Origin: M0108 sp044228795
GTDB lineage: Bacteria > Pseudomonadota > Gammaproteobacteria > Chromatiales > Chromatiaceae
Length of the DNA: 64,000 nucleotides
Assembly: GCA_044228795.1 (NCBI GenBank)
Contig: JBGAUE010000001.1
Location: forward strand, 179,410-243,409
Reading direction: 5' to 3'
The notes beneath the pieces are model-generated. The model saw nothing but the letters and a program-made list of their open reading frames with translations, ran no database searches and was not told the origin of the DNA. Made by a program: the position numbers and the translations under genes. Shown piece by piece: positions 8,738 through 18,444 of the stretch (position 1 is the first letter of the stretch; each line of letters opens with the position of its first letter).

Positions 8738-9466
8738 ATGACCACCCGCCCTATCCTGCTCGGTGTCAACATCGATCATATCGCCACCCTCCGCCAGGTG
8801 CGCGGCACCCGTTACCCTGAGCCCCTCCAAGCCGCCCTGGTGGCCGAGCAGGCTGGCGCGGATGCCATCACCCTGCATCTGCGCGAGGATCGCCGCCACA
8901 TCCAGGATCGGGATGTCGAGGCCTTACGCCACATGCTCCAGACCCGCATGAACCTGGAGATGGCAGCAACACCCGAAATGGCTAGTATCGCCGCGCGCAT
9001 CCGCCCGACCGACTGCTGCCTGGTCCCTGAACGCCGCGAGGAACTCACGACGGAGGGTGGCCTCGACGTCGCCAGCCGCCAGTCCGAGCTTACCGATTAC
9101 TGTGGGGCCTTGGCCGCCGCTGGCATCCGTGTCTCCCTCTTCATCGACCCCGACCCCCTACAGATCGAGTCATCCCTTGCCATCGGCGTCCCCGTGGTCG
9201 AGATCCATACCGGCGGCTATGCCGAAGCCCGCGACCCCAGCATGCGCGCGATCGAATTGGACCGCATCCACCAGGCCGTAGCCCTGGGCACTGGCCTGGG
9301 GCTACAGGTCAACGCCGGCCACGGCCTGGATTACCACAATGTCCAGGCCATCGCGGCCATCCCCGGCATCCGCGAACTCAACATCGGCCATGCCATCATT
9401 GCCCGTGCCCTCTTTGCGGGCCTGGACCGCGCCGTGCGGGACATGAAGAGTCTGCTTCGGCCCTGA
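8738..9466 (+). CDS. pdxJ: Pyridoxine 5'-phosphate synthase
   Basis: A 242-residue TIM-barrel enzyme that condenses 1-deoxy-D-xylulose 5-phosphate with 3-amino-2-oxopropyl phosphate to form pyridoxine 5'-phosphate, the last ring-forming step of the DXP-dependent vitamin B6 route. Diagnostic segments are GVNIDHIATLRQVRGT near the N-terminus, AGADAITLHLREDRRHIQD, and VNAGHGLDYHN near the C-terminus. The ATG at 8738 is preferred over an upstream TTG because GGAG lies at a good distance and the family begins here. Confidence 0.96.
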   Translation: MTTRPILLGVNIDHIATLRQVRGTRYPEPLQAALVAEQAGADAITLHLREDRRHIQDRDVEALRHMLQTRMNLEMAATPEMASIAARIRPTDCCLVPERREELTTEGGLDVASRQSELTDYCGALAAAGIRVSLFIDPDPLQIESSLAIGVPVVEIHTGGYAEARDPSMRAIELDRIHQAVALGTGLGLQVNAGHGLDYHNVQAIAAIPGIRELNIGHAIIARALFAGLDRAVRDMKSLLRP

Positions 9467-9485
9467 AGCTATGCGTAACAAGTAA

Positions 9486-9917
9486 TCAAACTGAGGAAGG
9501 GCTTCCTCGGGAATGGTTTTCAGCCCACTCCAGGACCGCCCGGATACGCCCGTTGACCAAACTGAGTGCCTCGGCAAAGGGGGCCCAGCGGAATTCCTGA
9601 TGCTCCGGGACGCCTAGCTCGGGGCTAACGGGGAGATAAACCTCGCCGCTGGGGCTTTCGGCCAGATAGTAGCGGGCGACCTTGCCCCGGCTGTAGGGAG
9701 GTGTCTCGACAAACCCCTCTCCCCAGCGAAAGTTCAGATCCGAAAGTCCCGTCTCCTCAAGTACCTCGCGCCAGGCGGTGGCGAGTGGGTCCTCGCCAGC
9801 CTCGACCTCGCCCTTAGGGAAGTCCCAATAGCCGTAGCAGCGAAGTAGCAAATAACGTGGGCCATCCTCGAACCGGCGCTTGATCACGACACCGGAGGAA
9901 TGGCGAGTTACCTTCAT
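9486..9917 (-). CDS. Nudix hydrolase, probable bis(5'-nucleosyl)-tetraphosphatase type
   Basis: A 143-residue Nudix enzyme that hydrolyses nucleoside diphosphates linked to another moiety. The complete Nudix box runs from G36 to L58 with E42, R50-E51, E54-E55 and G57. The preceding GYWDFPKG motif is typical of Ap4A hydrolases (asymmetrical type), so dinucleoside polyphosphates are the likely substrate (inference). The start at 9917 has GGGAGG four bases upstream; the longer frame beyond it has no support. It is converged upon by pdxJ and lies just downstream of pssA. Confidence 0.88.
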   Translation of the reverse strand: MKVTRHSSGVVIKRRFEDGPRYLLLRCYGYWDFPKGEVEAGEDPLATAWREVLEETGLSDLNFRWGEGFVETPPYSRGKVARYYLAESPSGEVYLPVSPELGVPEHQEFRWAPFAEALSLVNGRIRAVLEWAENHSRGSPSSV

Positions 9918-9960
9918 GATACCTCCCGGCTCAGGGTCTCGGTATTGGTCCCAAGGGCTT

Positions 9961-10740
9961 TCACCGATCCCGCCGGCGTGCCCGCTTCTGCTGAAGGCGC
10001 ACCAGTGCCAGGAGGGGACCTGACAGCGCATAGGTCAGGAAGCCGAGGAAGAGAATGACGGGCGGGTGCAGGTAGATCAGGGCGAAGCCGAGCATGATGA
10101 CGATGGCGGCGACGAAGGGAACGCGATTGCGCAGATCCAGGTCCTTGAAGCTGCGATAGCGGAAGTCGCTGACCATCAGGAGGCCAGCGAGGGTGGTGAG
10201 GAAGGCGGCTAGCCAGCTCACATGGGCGCCGGTCACGCCTTGGTCGGCGCCGATCCAAACGCCGGCGGCAACGATGGCGGCGGCGGAGGGACTCGGGAGG
10301 CCCTGAAAGAAGCGCTTGTCCGCCGTTCCCAGCAGGGTATTGAAGCGCGCCAGACGCAGGGCGGCGGTGGTGGTGTAGATGAAGGCGGCCAGCCAACCCA
10401 CCTTGCCCAGGCCGCTGAGGGCCCATTCGAAGGACAACAGGGATGGGGCAACGCCGAAGGCAACCATGTCGGAGAGACTGTCGTATTCAGCCCCGAAGTC
10501 GCTCTGGGTGTTGGTGAGACGCGCGACCCGTCCGTCGAGGCCATCGAGGATCATGGCCGCGAAAATGGCGATAGCTGCGGCCTCGTACTTGCCCTGCATA
10601 GCGCCGATGATGGCGTAAAATCCGGCGAAGAGAGCGGCGGTAGTAAAGAGGTTCGGGAGTAAATAAACGCCGCGCCGACGCTTTGAGGGTTGAGTCTGGG
10701 CCTGGGGCTGGGCTTCGGGCTGGGAAACTATCTCGTCCAT
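9961..10740 (-). CDS. pssA: CDP-diacylglycerol-serine O-phosphatidyltransferase
   Basis: A 259-residue polytopic membrane enzyme making phosphatidylserine, the precursor of phosphatidylethanolamine. The CDP-alcohol phosphotransferase motif is complete: D66, D69-G70, A73-R74, G83, D87 and D91. About eight membrane helices follow a Gln/Pro-rich N-terminal extension (residues 5-20) and a basic KRRR patch. This is the integral-membrane PssA type rather than the phospholipase-D-like E. coli enzyme. It lies 43 bases upstream of the Nudix gene. Confidence 0.93.
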   Translation of the reverse strand: MDEIVSQPEAQPQAQTQPSKRRRGVYLLPNLFTTAALFAGFYAIIGAMQGKYEAAAIAIFAAMILDGLDGRVARLTNTQSDFGAEYDSLSDMVAFGVAPSLLSFEWALSGLGKVGWLAAFIYTTTAALRLARFNTLLGTADKRFFQGLPSPSAAAIVAAGVWIGADQGVTGAHVSWLAAFLTTLAGLLMVSDFRYRSFKDLDLRNRVPFVAAIVIMLGFALIYLHPPVILFLGFLTYALSGPLLALVRLQQKRARRRDR

Positions 10741-10924
10741 GGTGGGGATTCGCTGATTAGGAAATGCGGTTCAGTATAGCCAGGGGGGCGGGGAGGTGAA
10801 AGCGGTCGCCCAGCCATTCTGGATTAGTTCCGGCAAAGGCACAGCACCCCAGCCAGCTCAAATTAGGGGGGAGCCAGCGGAAGGCCAGGCCCAGGGGACC
10901 CGGGGCCTGAATCCTCACGCCGAT

Positions 10925-13768
10925 TCAGGCTCGCGGGTTGGTCGCCTCTATCTGACTTAGGGCGGCCCGGGCACGCTCGAAACGCCGTTCCAGCCCCGCC
11001 GCCTCAGCAGCCGGTGCCGGACCAACCAGGAACCATTGTTCAATTAAATGGGCACTCGTCGCCTGGGGATTCTCCTCTCCGGAAGCCAGATGTTCCTGAA
11101 GGCGATTGACCTGAAAGGCCAGCCGCTCTGCGGCGTATTCCGGAGGTGAGTCAATCTGGGCCAGGATCTCCAGTCGCAGACAGATCTCGGCGCGTTCCTG
11201 GGCATTGGCAGCCCCTTGAGCGCCTAGATCGGCGTTACCCGCAAGCGCTGCTGCTCGGGCGCGCTGGAAGCGTGCCTCCATACCCTGGCGGAGGTGATCT
11301 TCCGGGTGCGGACCCATTGCCAGCCATTGGACCTCGGCCATGGTGATGGCGTCCGCGACATCACCCCCCCTCTCCAGGGCTTGTTCCAATTCAGAGCAAA
11401 CCTGAGCCTGGCTGGCCAGGAGATCCAGGGTTTGGCGATGTCGCGCCTTCATCCGCTCCTGGCGTGCGGTTTGAATCTGGTGCAAGGCCTGGCGCCAGCC
11501 CCGCTCGAGCTCAGCGCTAGCCTGGCGTGGGACTGGTAAACGGGCGGCTTCCTGCCAACGGGCCTCCAGGGCTGGCAGCACATCCTGACAATCAGCGGTG
11601 GCGCCCGACTCCGCTCGCGCCAAGGCCTCTGCCTCGGCCCGGATAGCCTCGCGGAGGCGCAGATTTTCCCCTAACTCGGCGACCTGGGCCTCATGGCGTT
11701 GGCGGCGGCGTTCAAAGACGACATCGCAGGCGGCGCGGAATTGCTGCCAGAGCCGGTTTTCGTCCCGCTGGCGAGCGGCAACCGTGGTGCGCCATTCAGA
11801 CTGGAGGCGCTTGGTCTCTTCGATGGCTCGCTCCAGATCAGGGGAGGTCGCTAAGGCCTCGATCCGTGCGATCAGCTCATGCTTAAGTCTTTGATTGGCC
11901 TCCCGCTCGACGCTGAGACGGTCATCAAGCCGCTTTAGGGCGGTACGAAAGCGCCGCTCCAGGCCTCGCCTGTGGCGGTCTTCCACCTCACCGAGATTCT
12001 CCCATCCCTCGCGCATCTCACGCTCGGCGCGTTGGGCCTGTCGCCAATCGACGCGTCCCCAATCGACGCGATCGAGGAAATCTTCAAGCTGGGCGCAGAG
12101 GGCTTCACGAGCGGCGCGGGCCTCCTCGCGCTCCCGGGATCTTTGCTCCAGCCAAGGCTTGCAGAGGGCATGGACCCGATCCGCGGCGGAGGCAAATCTT
12201 TCCCAGAGCGGGTGGTTGGCCGGAGCACCGTCACGTTCAAGCTCCTTCCACTCCACCCGCAGTTCATGTAGGCGCCCAGCCTTGATTGCGAGTGGGATGT
12301 CCGAGGACTCCAGTTGCTCCATGGCCTGGCAAAGGCCTTCGCGATGGGTGTCCGCGCCCCAGCGCCGCCACTTTTGCAAGTCGCGCAGTCGCGGGGTCAG
12401 AACCTGAAGATGCCTCTTGATGTCGGCGGTCCGTTCGAGGGGCAGGCCGCTCGCCACGGCGGACTCGATAGCCGCCTGGAGACTCTGGAACAGGGGTTCG
12501 GCACGCTTGAGTTCGCCCGCCGCGAAGGCGGCCTCCAACTCGGTCAACTTGCCGCTGGCCTGGGCGAGGCGCTGTTCTGCGTGGCGAAGTTGGCGCCGCT
12601 GGCGGTCTGCCAATTGAGTACGAACATCGTCGATGGTGGCTAGTAACCCCTGATCAGGATCCATTAGAGGGGGCAGGTCCTGGACTTGTGACAGCAGGCT
12701 GGTCAGCCGGCGATGCTCGATGGGGCGGGATTGGTCGAGGACCTCGCGAGCCTGGGCGAGCCAGGCGGACAGCTCAAGCTGGGTTTGATGTTCTCGCGCC
12801 AGGTCCACCAGGCGGGTCTCTGCGGCAACCAGCGCCGCCTGGTAGCGGCGCGCCATGCCGCCGGGTGGGAGACCTAGGGCCTGCCAACCAGCCTGGATGT
12901 CCTGGAGTCGATCACGCAGTATTGCCTCGTCCGAGAGGGTGAGGCAGGGGGCCAGGGCCGCAATCAGGGCCTCCCGCGCGGACTGGCTGGCGCTCTCGGC
13001 CTCTTCCGCGGCGATCTGGTTCGATTGGGACTGCTGATAAGACGCGTAAGCCGCCAGGAAGCGCTCACGCTCCTGGCGGTAACGATCTTGCCATTCCTGA
13101 TCCGCTTGTTCGGCGACCTCGCCCCATTGGCGATCGAGCAGATCCAGCAGCGCCCGATCCTGGCTCCAGTTTTCAAAGCGCCCCAGCGCTGCCAGCTTGG
13201 CACACAAGTCTTGGCACTGGGCCCGCACCCGGGCGGGGCGTTCCTCCTGTTCGGCTAATTCCCTCAAGCGAGCATGGACCAGGCGGTAAACGTTCTTATC
13301 CTTTTTGCCGATACCCCGTGCGACCCGTTCCAGGGCCTCACGATCCTGTAGTCGCTGGGCAGCAGCAACGCGCACGCCCGTCGCCGCGTCGCCAAGTGCG
13401 CGGTCAGCAAGAGCGGCTTGATCAGTCAAATGTTCGATAGCGGCCAGGCGGATTTCCGATTCCTTCGCTTCGCCGGCGACATGGGCCAAGGTGGACTGAT
13501 CCTCGAGACCGCCGACCTCGGCCTTTCGTACCCTAAGGTCCAATGGCGGCGTCTCCTGTCCGCAGAGGAGTTGGCGATACCTCGCCAGGGCGATCTCGCG
13601 AATCGCGGCGTTGGGTTCCCCTTGGACTAAAGTGCGCAGTTCCTCCAGGTTGTTGAGGTGGCGATAGGGTTGGAGATATCGGGGTCCTTCATCCTCGCTA
13701 GACGGTCTGGAAAGATCAGGAGTGGCGTTTGCTTGTTGGCGACGGAAAAAAAATCGCTTGAAGATCAT
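10925..13768 (-). CDS. Large DUF349 coiled-coil protein
   Basis: A 947-residue, almost entirely helical protein rich in Arg, Glu, Gln and Ala. Several degenerate DUF349-like repeats can be seen, each with a W-x-x-F/L pattern (for example ENRLWQQFRAACDVVFERR and ANHPLWERFASAADRVHAL). No signal peptide or membrane segment is seen. The start at 13768 (MIFKRFFFRRQQ) is chosen because AGGAG sits a suitable distance upstream; the frame extends 54 bases further without one. Function is unknown; long DUF349 proteins occur in many gammaproteobacteria. Confidence 0.8.
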   Translation of the reverse strand: MIFKRFFFRRQQANATPDLSRPSSEDEGPRYLQPYRHLNNLEELRTLVQGEPNAAIREIALARYRQLLCGQETPPLDLRVRKAEVGGLEDQSTLAHVAGEAKESEIRLAAIEHLTDQAALADRALGDAATGVRVAAAQRLQDREALERVARGIGKKDKNVYRLVHARLRELAEQEERPARVRAQCQDLCAKLAALGRFENWSQDRALLDLLDRQWGEVAEQADQEWQDRYRQERERFLAAYASYQQSQSNQIAAEEAESASQSAREALIAALAPCLTLSDEAILRDRLQDIQAGWQALGLPPGGMARRYQAALVAAETRLVDLAREHQTQLELSAWLAQAREVLDQSRPIEHRRLTSLLSQVQDLPPLMDPDQGLLATIDDVRTQLADRQRRQLRHAEQRLAQASGKLTELEAAFAAGELKRAEPLFQSLQAAIESAVASGLPLERTADIKRHLQVLTPRLRDLQKWRRWGADTHREGLCQAMEQLESSDIPLAIKAGRLHELRVEWKELERDGAPANHPLWERFASAADRVHALCKPWLEQRSREREEARAAREALCAQLEDFLDRVDWGRVDWRQAQRAEREMREGWENLGEVEDRHRRGLERRFRTALKRLDDRLSVEREANQRLKHELIARIEALATSPDLERAIEETKRLQSEWRTTVAARQRDENRLWQQFRAACDVVFERRRQRHEAQVAELGENLRLREAIRAEAEALARAESGATADCQDVLPALEARWQEAARLPVPRQASAELERGWRQALHQIQTARQERMKARHRQTLDLLASQAQVCSELEQALERGGDVADAITMAEVQWLAMGPHPEDHLRQGMEARFQRARAAALAGNADLGAQGAANAQERAEICLRLEILAQIDSPPEYAAERLAFQVNRLQEHLASGEENPQATSAHLIEQWFLVGPAPAAEAAGLERRFERARAALSQIEATNPRA

Positions 13769-13818
13769 GGTAACTCCTGAGGTATAGGGATGGCGCCGAG
13801 CCCTGGCGTGCGAAGTTG

Positions 13819-14493
13819 TCAAGTATGGCTATATACCCGGTTTGCCCGGTGCAAAACAGAATCGCCCACGAAGGGGTTGCTCCGCCGCTCATCGCCAATG
13901 CTGGACATAGGCCCATGGCCCGGGATGAACCGCAGGTCATCACCCAAAGGGAATAGATGGTTGCGAATCGAAGCCAGAAGATCCTGATGGTTGCCTCGTG
14001 GGAAATCGGTGCGACCAATGGAGCCCTGAAAGAGGACGTCGCCGACCTGGGCTAGCCGGTCCGCGGCGGAGTAAAAAACCACATGTCCGGGGGTATGGCC
14101 AGGGCAGTGGAGGACTTCGAATTCGCTTTCGCCCAGCGTAATCTTGTCCCCCCTGTCCAGCCATTGAGTGGGACGGAAGACAGCGATTGGCGGGAATCCG
14201 AAGGTCGCGCACTGGCCGGGGAGGGCGCGGAGCAAAAATTCGTCGTCCCGATGGGGCCCAAGGATGGGTACCCCCAGATGCGCCGCCAAGGTACCCGCCG
14301 CACCGACATGATCAATATGCCCATGGGTCAGCAGAATCTTTGTGAGGAATACGTCTTTTTTATCAATCAGATCCAGGAGACGCTCCAAGTCTCCGCCAGG
14401 ATCGACAATAGCGGCCTGATCGGTCTGATCGCACCAGAAGAGGGTGCAATTTTGCTGATAAGGCGTGACAGGGAAAATCCGGTATTTAAGCAT
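13819..14493 (-). CDS. Metallo-beta-lactamase-fold hydrolase, glyoxalase II-like (YcbL type)
   Basis: A 224-residue binuclear-zinc hydrolase. The signature THGHIDHVG gives H57, H59, D61 and H62; further ligands are the His in CPGHTPGH, the Asp in VGDVLF and the His in IPGHGP. The single-domain size and the N-terminal QQNCTLFWC start resemble YcbL/GloC, a short glyoxalase II that hydrolyses S-lactoylglutathione. No C-terminal helical glutathione domain is present. Assignment of substrate is from family resemblance only. Confidence 0.85.
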   Translation of the reverse strand: MLKYRIFPVTPYQQNCTLFWCDQTDQAAIVDPGGDLERLLDLIDKKDVFLTKILLTHGHIDHVGAAGTLAAHLGVPILGPHRDDEFLLRALPGQCATFGFPPIAVFRPTQWLDRGDKITLGESEFEVLHCPGHTPGHVVFYSAADRLAQVGDVLFQGSIGRTDFPRGNHQDLLASIRNHLFPLGDDLRFIPGHGPMSSIGDERRSNPFVGDSVLHRANRVYSHT

Positions 14494-14508
14494 GAAAATA
14501 ACTTGTGA

Positions 14509-15135
14509 TTAATTGCCCTTAGCTGGCTTGGTGTCCTTGGCTGGCGCGGACCCCTTACCCTTAGCGGGCTTGGTATCCTTTGCCTCCTTTGTGTCTTTTA
14601 ACTCCTTAGCGGGTGAGGCCAGCTTGGGGGATTTGGCATCCAGCCGCTTAATCACCTCATCGGTAAGATTTTTGTCAGCTTCTACGTAGAGCAAACCACT
14701 CTGGGTACGCTCAAAAATGGCGGTCAAATTCTTTTCCTTGCCCAACTCAGTGATGATCTCCTGGGCCGGCTTAATAATGCCGCCGCCCAGCTTGGCCTGA
14801 TCCTGAGACAGTTCCTGCTGGGCCATGGCGGCCTTGCGCTGTATTTGACTGACGCGCTCCTGGAACTCCGCCTTACGCTTATCAAGCTCGGCCTGACTCA
14901 TGAGGGCGCCATCGCGGGTGAGGCTTTGCTGGAGTTGAAGGATGCCCTTTTCTTCCTTTTCCAAGGCCGCCTGGGGTTCGGCATATTTTTCCTGGAGGGC
15001 GGCGAAGGCCTGTTTGCCCAGCTTGCTCTCCTCGATGACCCGCTGCATATCGACATAACCGATGGTGATGGGTTCGGCGGCGGCCAGGGGGGCGCAAACA
15101 GCAGCTAGGGCAAGAACACAAGCGACGGATCTCAT
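14509..15135 (-). CDS. Skp/OmpH-family periplasmic chaperone-like protein with Lys/Pro-rich tail
   Basis: A 208-residue protein with a signal peptide ending near AAAEPITIGYVD, the typical OmpH start (GYVDMQRVIEESKLGKQA), and a long coiled coil (about 45-125) expected to form the tentacles of a Skp-like trimer holding unfolded outer-membrane proteins. Unusual is the C-terminal tail from about 165, built of repeated TKPAKG/KDTK units, which standard Skp lacks. It is not beside bamA/lpxD, the usual skp location, so it may be a paralog. Confidence 0.8.
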   Translation of the reverse strand: MRSVACVLALAAVCAPLAAAEPITIGYVDMQRVIEESKLGKQAFAALQEKYAEPQAALEKEEKGILQLQQSLTRDGALMSQAELDKRKAEFQERVSQIQRKAAMAQQELSQDQAKLGGGIIKPAQEIITELGKEKNLTAIFERTQSGLLYVEADKNLTDEVIKRLDAKSPKLASPAKELKDTKEAKDTKPAKGKGSAPAKDTKPAKGN

Positions 15136-15391
15136 AAGGGGCTCCTATCGAGGACTGAATTGAAAGTGATATCGGAAATGATTTTAACCCCCTCCGCGAC
15201 TCGCGGCACCGTGAATCTTTTGCTGGGCGCTATTGGGCAAGCGTGAAACCACGGGTGGGGCCCTGGTAAAGCGGGTATTGGCAGGGGCTTGCGTTGGGAC
15301 TTGCGCCGCGGTGCCCGACTGTTAGATCCTCCTATCCATACGCTCCCTAGCCAGGGAGGCTTGGCTTCGACCTAACCAGGGGGACCCTCAG

Positions 15392-15940
15392 GTGGCTAAT
15401 ACGCTCCAAGACCAGTTACTGAAGGCAGGCCTGGTCAACGCACAAAAGCTCAAGCAGACAAAAACTGATAAGCGTAAGGAAAATAGACAGTCACATGGCA
15501 ATCCTAAGGATCAAGAGGAGATTCGACAGCGGGTTCAAGAGGAGGCTGCAGCCAAGGCTAGACGTGATCGGGAACTAAACCTTAAGCGCCAGGAGGAGGT
15601 TAAGCGTCGAGAAGAAGAGAACTCCATACGCCAACTCATTCATTCCCATCGTATAGCTCGTCCAGGTGGCGACATTGCCTTCAACTTTCAGGACGGAGAT
15701 CGGCTAAGGCGCATCTATGTAACCGCTGAGCAACAACGATCCCTGGTCTCGGGACGGCTAGCCCTGGTACGCCAGGATGCCGAGACAGAACTGGTGCCCC
15801 GCGAGGTTGCCGAAACCCTAATGATCCGCCATGCCTCCCTGGTGCTGGTACTCAATAGCCACGAGGTGCGGGGCGAACAGGAATCCGCTGAGGAAGACCC
15901 CTACGCGGCATATCAGATTCCGGATGACCTGATTTGGTGA
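15392..15940 (+). CDS. DUF2058 (YaiL-like) protein
   Basis: A 182-residue hydrophilic protein starting at GTG. The N-terminal half (about 15-85) is a highly charged Lys/Glu/Arg helix with the family opening LQDQLLKAGLVNAQKLKQ; the C-terminal half (95-165) is a small folded domain containing YVTAEQQRSLVSGRLALV. The family is nucleoprotein- or polysome-associated in E. coli, with unclear function. Confidence 0.85.
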   Translation: MANTLQDQLLKAGLVNAQKLKQTKTDKRKENRQSHGNPKDQEEIRQRVQEEAAAKARRDRELNLKRQEEVKRREEENSIRQLIHSHRIARPGGDIAFNFQDGDRLRRIYVTAEQQRSLVSGRLALVRQDAETELVPREVAETLMIRHASLVLVLNSHEVRGEQESAEEDPYAAYQIPDDLIW

Positions 15941-16052
15941 TATCCAGAGGTTTGCTGAACCCTGAAGAGTGGGGCAGGGGGCTGAAATCCCCATGGCCGA
16001 AGCCTGGAGTCCTGGGGGTGGGATCCTGGTGCCACGATATCCAGGCTGATAC

Positions 16053-16859
16053 ATGCTAATCGACACCCACTGCCATCTGGACGTCTCCCAGTTCGATCCG
16101 GATAGGGGCCAGGTACTCGCACAGGCCAGGGACGTAGGAGTCAGTAGCATCCTGGTACCCGCTATCCATGCCCATGGCTGGCAAGGACTTCTTGCTCTTT
16201 GCCAGTGCGAGGCAGGACTCTTTCCAGCCTTGGGTCTACACCCCGTTTATCTTGAAAATCATCAACCAGAGGACTTGGTGGAACTGGAACGATTAATCGC
16301 CACCGTCCACCCCGTGGCGGTAGGAGAGATCGGCCTGGATTTTTTTCTCCCCGATCTGGATCGGGCTCAACAGCAAGAACTGTTCGAGGAACAACTCAAA
16401 TTAGCCGCCCGTGCCAATCTGCCGGTGGTGATTCATGCGCGCAGGTCCCACGATCAGGTCATTAGCTGCTTACGCCGCATCCGGACCAGAGGTGGCATCG
16501 CCCACGCCTTCAGTGGCAGTATCCAGCAGGCCCACCAGTATTTCGATCTGGGCTTCAAGCTGGGGTTTGGGGGCATGTTGACCTTCGAGCGATCCACCCG
16601 TCTGCGTGCTCTAGCCAAGGCCTTGCCACTTGAGGCCCTGGTGTTGGAGACGGACGCCCCGGACCTGACCGTGGCCGCCCATCAGGGTGAACGCAACAGT
16701 CCAGCCTATTTACCCGACATCCTGTTAGCTCTATCCCAGGTGCGTGGCCAGGATCCTGAGTTTATTGCGGCCCAAACCTGCCGCAACGCACAAGCGGTCA
16801 TTGACCTTGATGCTTGGGATAGAGCCAGGTCCCATCCGGTGACACTAGGGATGGGATAA
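16053..16859 (+). CDS. TatD-family metal-dependent hydrolase (DNase)
   Basis: A 268-residue TIM-barrel amidohydrolase-superfamily enzyme. Metal ligands are seen in DTHCHLD (residues 4-10), in VGEIGLDF, in VIHARRSHDQ, in AHAFSGS and in LETDAPD. TatD enzymes are 3'-5' exonucleases active in DNA repair or turnover; YcfH and YjjV are close relatives, so the exact ortholog is not fixed. The start codon follows a non-coding 112-base gap after the DUF2058 gene. Confidence 0.92.
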   Translation: MLIDTHCHLDVSQFDPDRGQVLAQARDVGVSSILVPAIHAHGWQGLLALCQCEAGLFPALGLHPVYLENHQPEDLVELERLIATVHPVAVGEIGLDFFLPDLDRAQQQELFEEQLKLAARANLPVVIHARRSHDQVISCLRRIRTRGGIAHAFSGSIQQAHQYFDLGFKLGFGGMLTFERSTRLRALAKALPLEALVLETDAPDLTVAAHQGERNSPAYLPDILLALSQVRGQDPEFIAAQTCRNAQAVIDLDAWDRARSHPVTLGMG

Positions 16860-16893
16860 TTTTCATTTAGAAGAGGGTGATCGCCCCGTACCC

Positions 16894-16940
16894 TTGGAGG
16901 TTAGGGGCTCCAAGCCTGACTTTACATAATATACATTATG
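16894..16940. promoter_or_regulatory. Two inverted repeats before the lipoprotein gene
   Basis: TTGGAG/CTCCAA (16894-16913) is followed by the AT-rich palindrome CATAAT-ATAC-ATTATG (16925-16940). The second has the look of a regulator half-site pair and stands out in GC-rich surroundings. It lies about 195 bases before the likely start of the downstream gene. No regulator is proposed. Confidence 0.35.
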
Positions 16941-17133
16941 CGCAATTATTCTGGGCTGGGATCGCTGTCTGGCTCCAGTCCCGACGCCGCCTAACCGGAC
17001 CCCCGCTTACTTGGGTTAGTTGGGCGGGATCAGCCAAAACTTACGCACTGGCATCGTGATAAGATTCGCATCCCAAGCGGACGCCCATCCCAGGCATCCC
17101 AAACTTGATCTGCTGACAAGAGAGGAACCATCG

Positions 17134-18444
17134 TTGAACTTTCGTGGCTTATTGAATCTGCTGGCCTTGTGCAGTCTTGCGTTAGTCCTGGCGGGATGTG
17201 CCTCATCGCCGAGATCGGGACAGTACGCGGATTCGGATGAGGCACTGTCCAAGCCAGCGATTCCAGACCCGAACAAACCCAATATGTTTTTCTCGGGTGG
17301 CAATATTCAACAGGTTCGGGGAGCGGCTATGGGCGCGGCCGTCACTCAGGGCTGGGAGATCAAGAAAGCTGGCCGCGACAGCTTGATTCTGCAACGCGAT
17401 CTTGACGACGTTGCGGCACAAAACCTTGCGCCCGGGGCTTCACGAGGGCCATTGCCACCGGTAGTCGAGGTGCGGACAGACTTTTTTGATCGCTCCGGGG
17501 GCGTTAATGTGCAATTGGCCGCCGAGGTCGTGACCGGGCGAGGTACCAATAAGGAGGTGCGGCAAGACTATACCGAGACCTATCGTAATGAATTGATGCA
17601 TTCACTTTCAATCCTGCAAACTGACTGGCACGAGGCTGGACCAAAGATCGCCAACGCCTTACCGCCCATTGGTGGCATGAGGGATAACGCGCCAGCCGAT
17701 TATTCAGCCTCTCCATCGGGCACGAATCCCCCGCCGGAAACCCTTTCATCGAACCCCTTGGGGGACATCACTGAAGGCCTCGAAGAGGATCAGCCAAGTT
17801 CGGCGTCGAATTGGTCCTTACCGCCACCGGCGGCCGCCACGGCAACCGCCGGAGCCGTGGCGAGGGCCAATGCCATCCCGAACAAGGTCGCGCCTGTTAC
17901 ACCCCTACCCAAAGCTCCTCAGGTCCCGAAAGGACCACCACCTACGGCGACAGTCACCAAGATGGCTGCCGCCCCGGCACCCTCCTTATTCACATCTGCC
18001 CCCAGGACCTCCACGGTGCCAAGCCCAAAGGGTGCTCCCGTCTCCACCATCCAAGTCAGGCCCCCTGTGTCTGGTGGCAAACTGACTCCCTCTACCGTCA
18101 CCAAGCCGGCCTCGGTCGCAGCCGGTTCGGCCAAATCCAATGCCGCAACCGCTAACACGAAATCCACACCGGCAGTCACCGCCACCTCCAACAACTCCAA
18201 GACCAGCACAGCAACGACGAAATCGGCCACGGTTGCTGCTACAAAGACCCCTGCCAAAGTAACCCCCAGTTCCAGTAGTCCCCCCGTAACTAAGGCGAAA
18301 GCCGTTCCATCCGTTACGAAATCCTCCGTGGCCCCAGCCGCCAATTCCAAGAACACGGGTACAACTGCGTCCAAAGCAGCTTCCGCCCCGGCTAAAACCG
18401 CTTCGGCCGCCAAACCAAATACATCCAAGGCTAAGGAGAAGTAG
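17134..18444 (+). CDS. Unrecognised outer-envelope lipoprotein with long Ser/Thr/Ala/Lys-rich tail
   Basis: About 436 residues from a TTG start with GAGG nine bases upstream; the frame is open earlier but without signal. The N-terminal hydrophobic stretch ends in a lipobox (LVLAGC, C22), so it is predicted to be lipid-anchored. A globular part (about 35-180) contains QGWEIKKAGRDSLILQRDL and VNVQLAAEVVTGRG. From about 190 the sequence becomes low complexity (Pro, Thr, Ser, Ala, Lys), like a wall- or envelope-spanning tail. No family is recognised; BamC was considered but the core does not match. Confidence 0.7.
   Translation: MNFRGLLNLLALCSLALVLAGCASSPRSGQYADSDEALSKPAIPDPNKPNMFFSGGNIQQVRGAAMGAAVTQGWEIKKAGRDSLILQRDLDDVAAQNLAPGASRGPLPPVVEVRTDFFDRSGGVNVQLAAEVVTGRGTNKEVRQDYTETYRNELMHSLSILQTDWHEAGPKIANALPPIGGMRDNAPADYSASPSGTNPPPETLSSNPLGDITEGLEEDQPSSASNWSLPPPAAATATAGAVARANAIPNKVAPVTPLPKAPQVPKGPPPTATVTKMAAAPAPSLFTSAPRTSTVPSPKGAPVSTIQVRPPVSGGKLTPSTVTKPASVAAGSAKSNAATANTKSTPAVTATSNNSKTSTATTKSATVAATKTPAKVTPSSSSPPVTKAKAVPSVTKSSVAPAANSKNTGTTASKAASAPAKTASAAKPNTSKAKEK

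Noticed and set aside
17134..18444. BamC/NlpB identity for the lipoprotein
   Set aside because: A lipobox and two-part layout fit loosely, but the core sequence lacks BamC features and the tail is low complexity.
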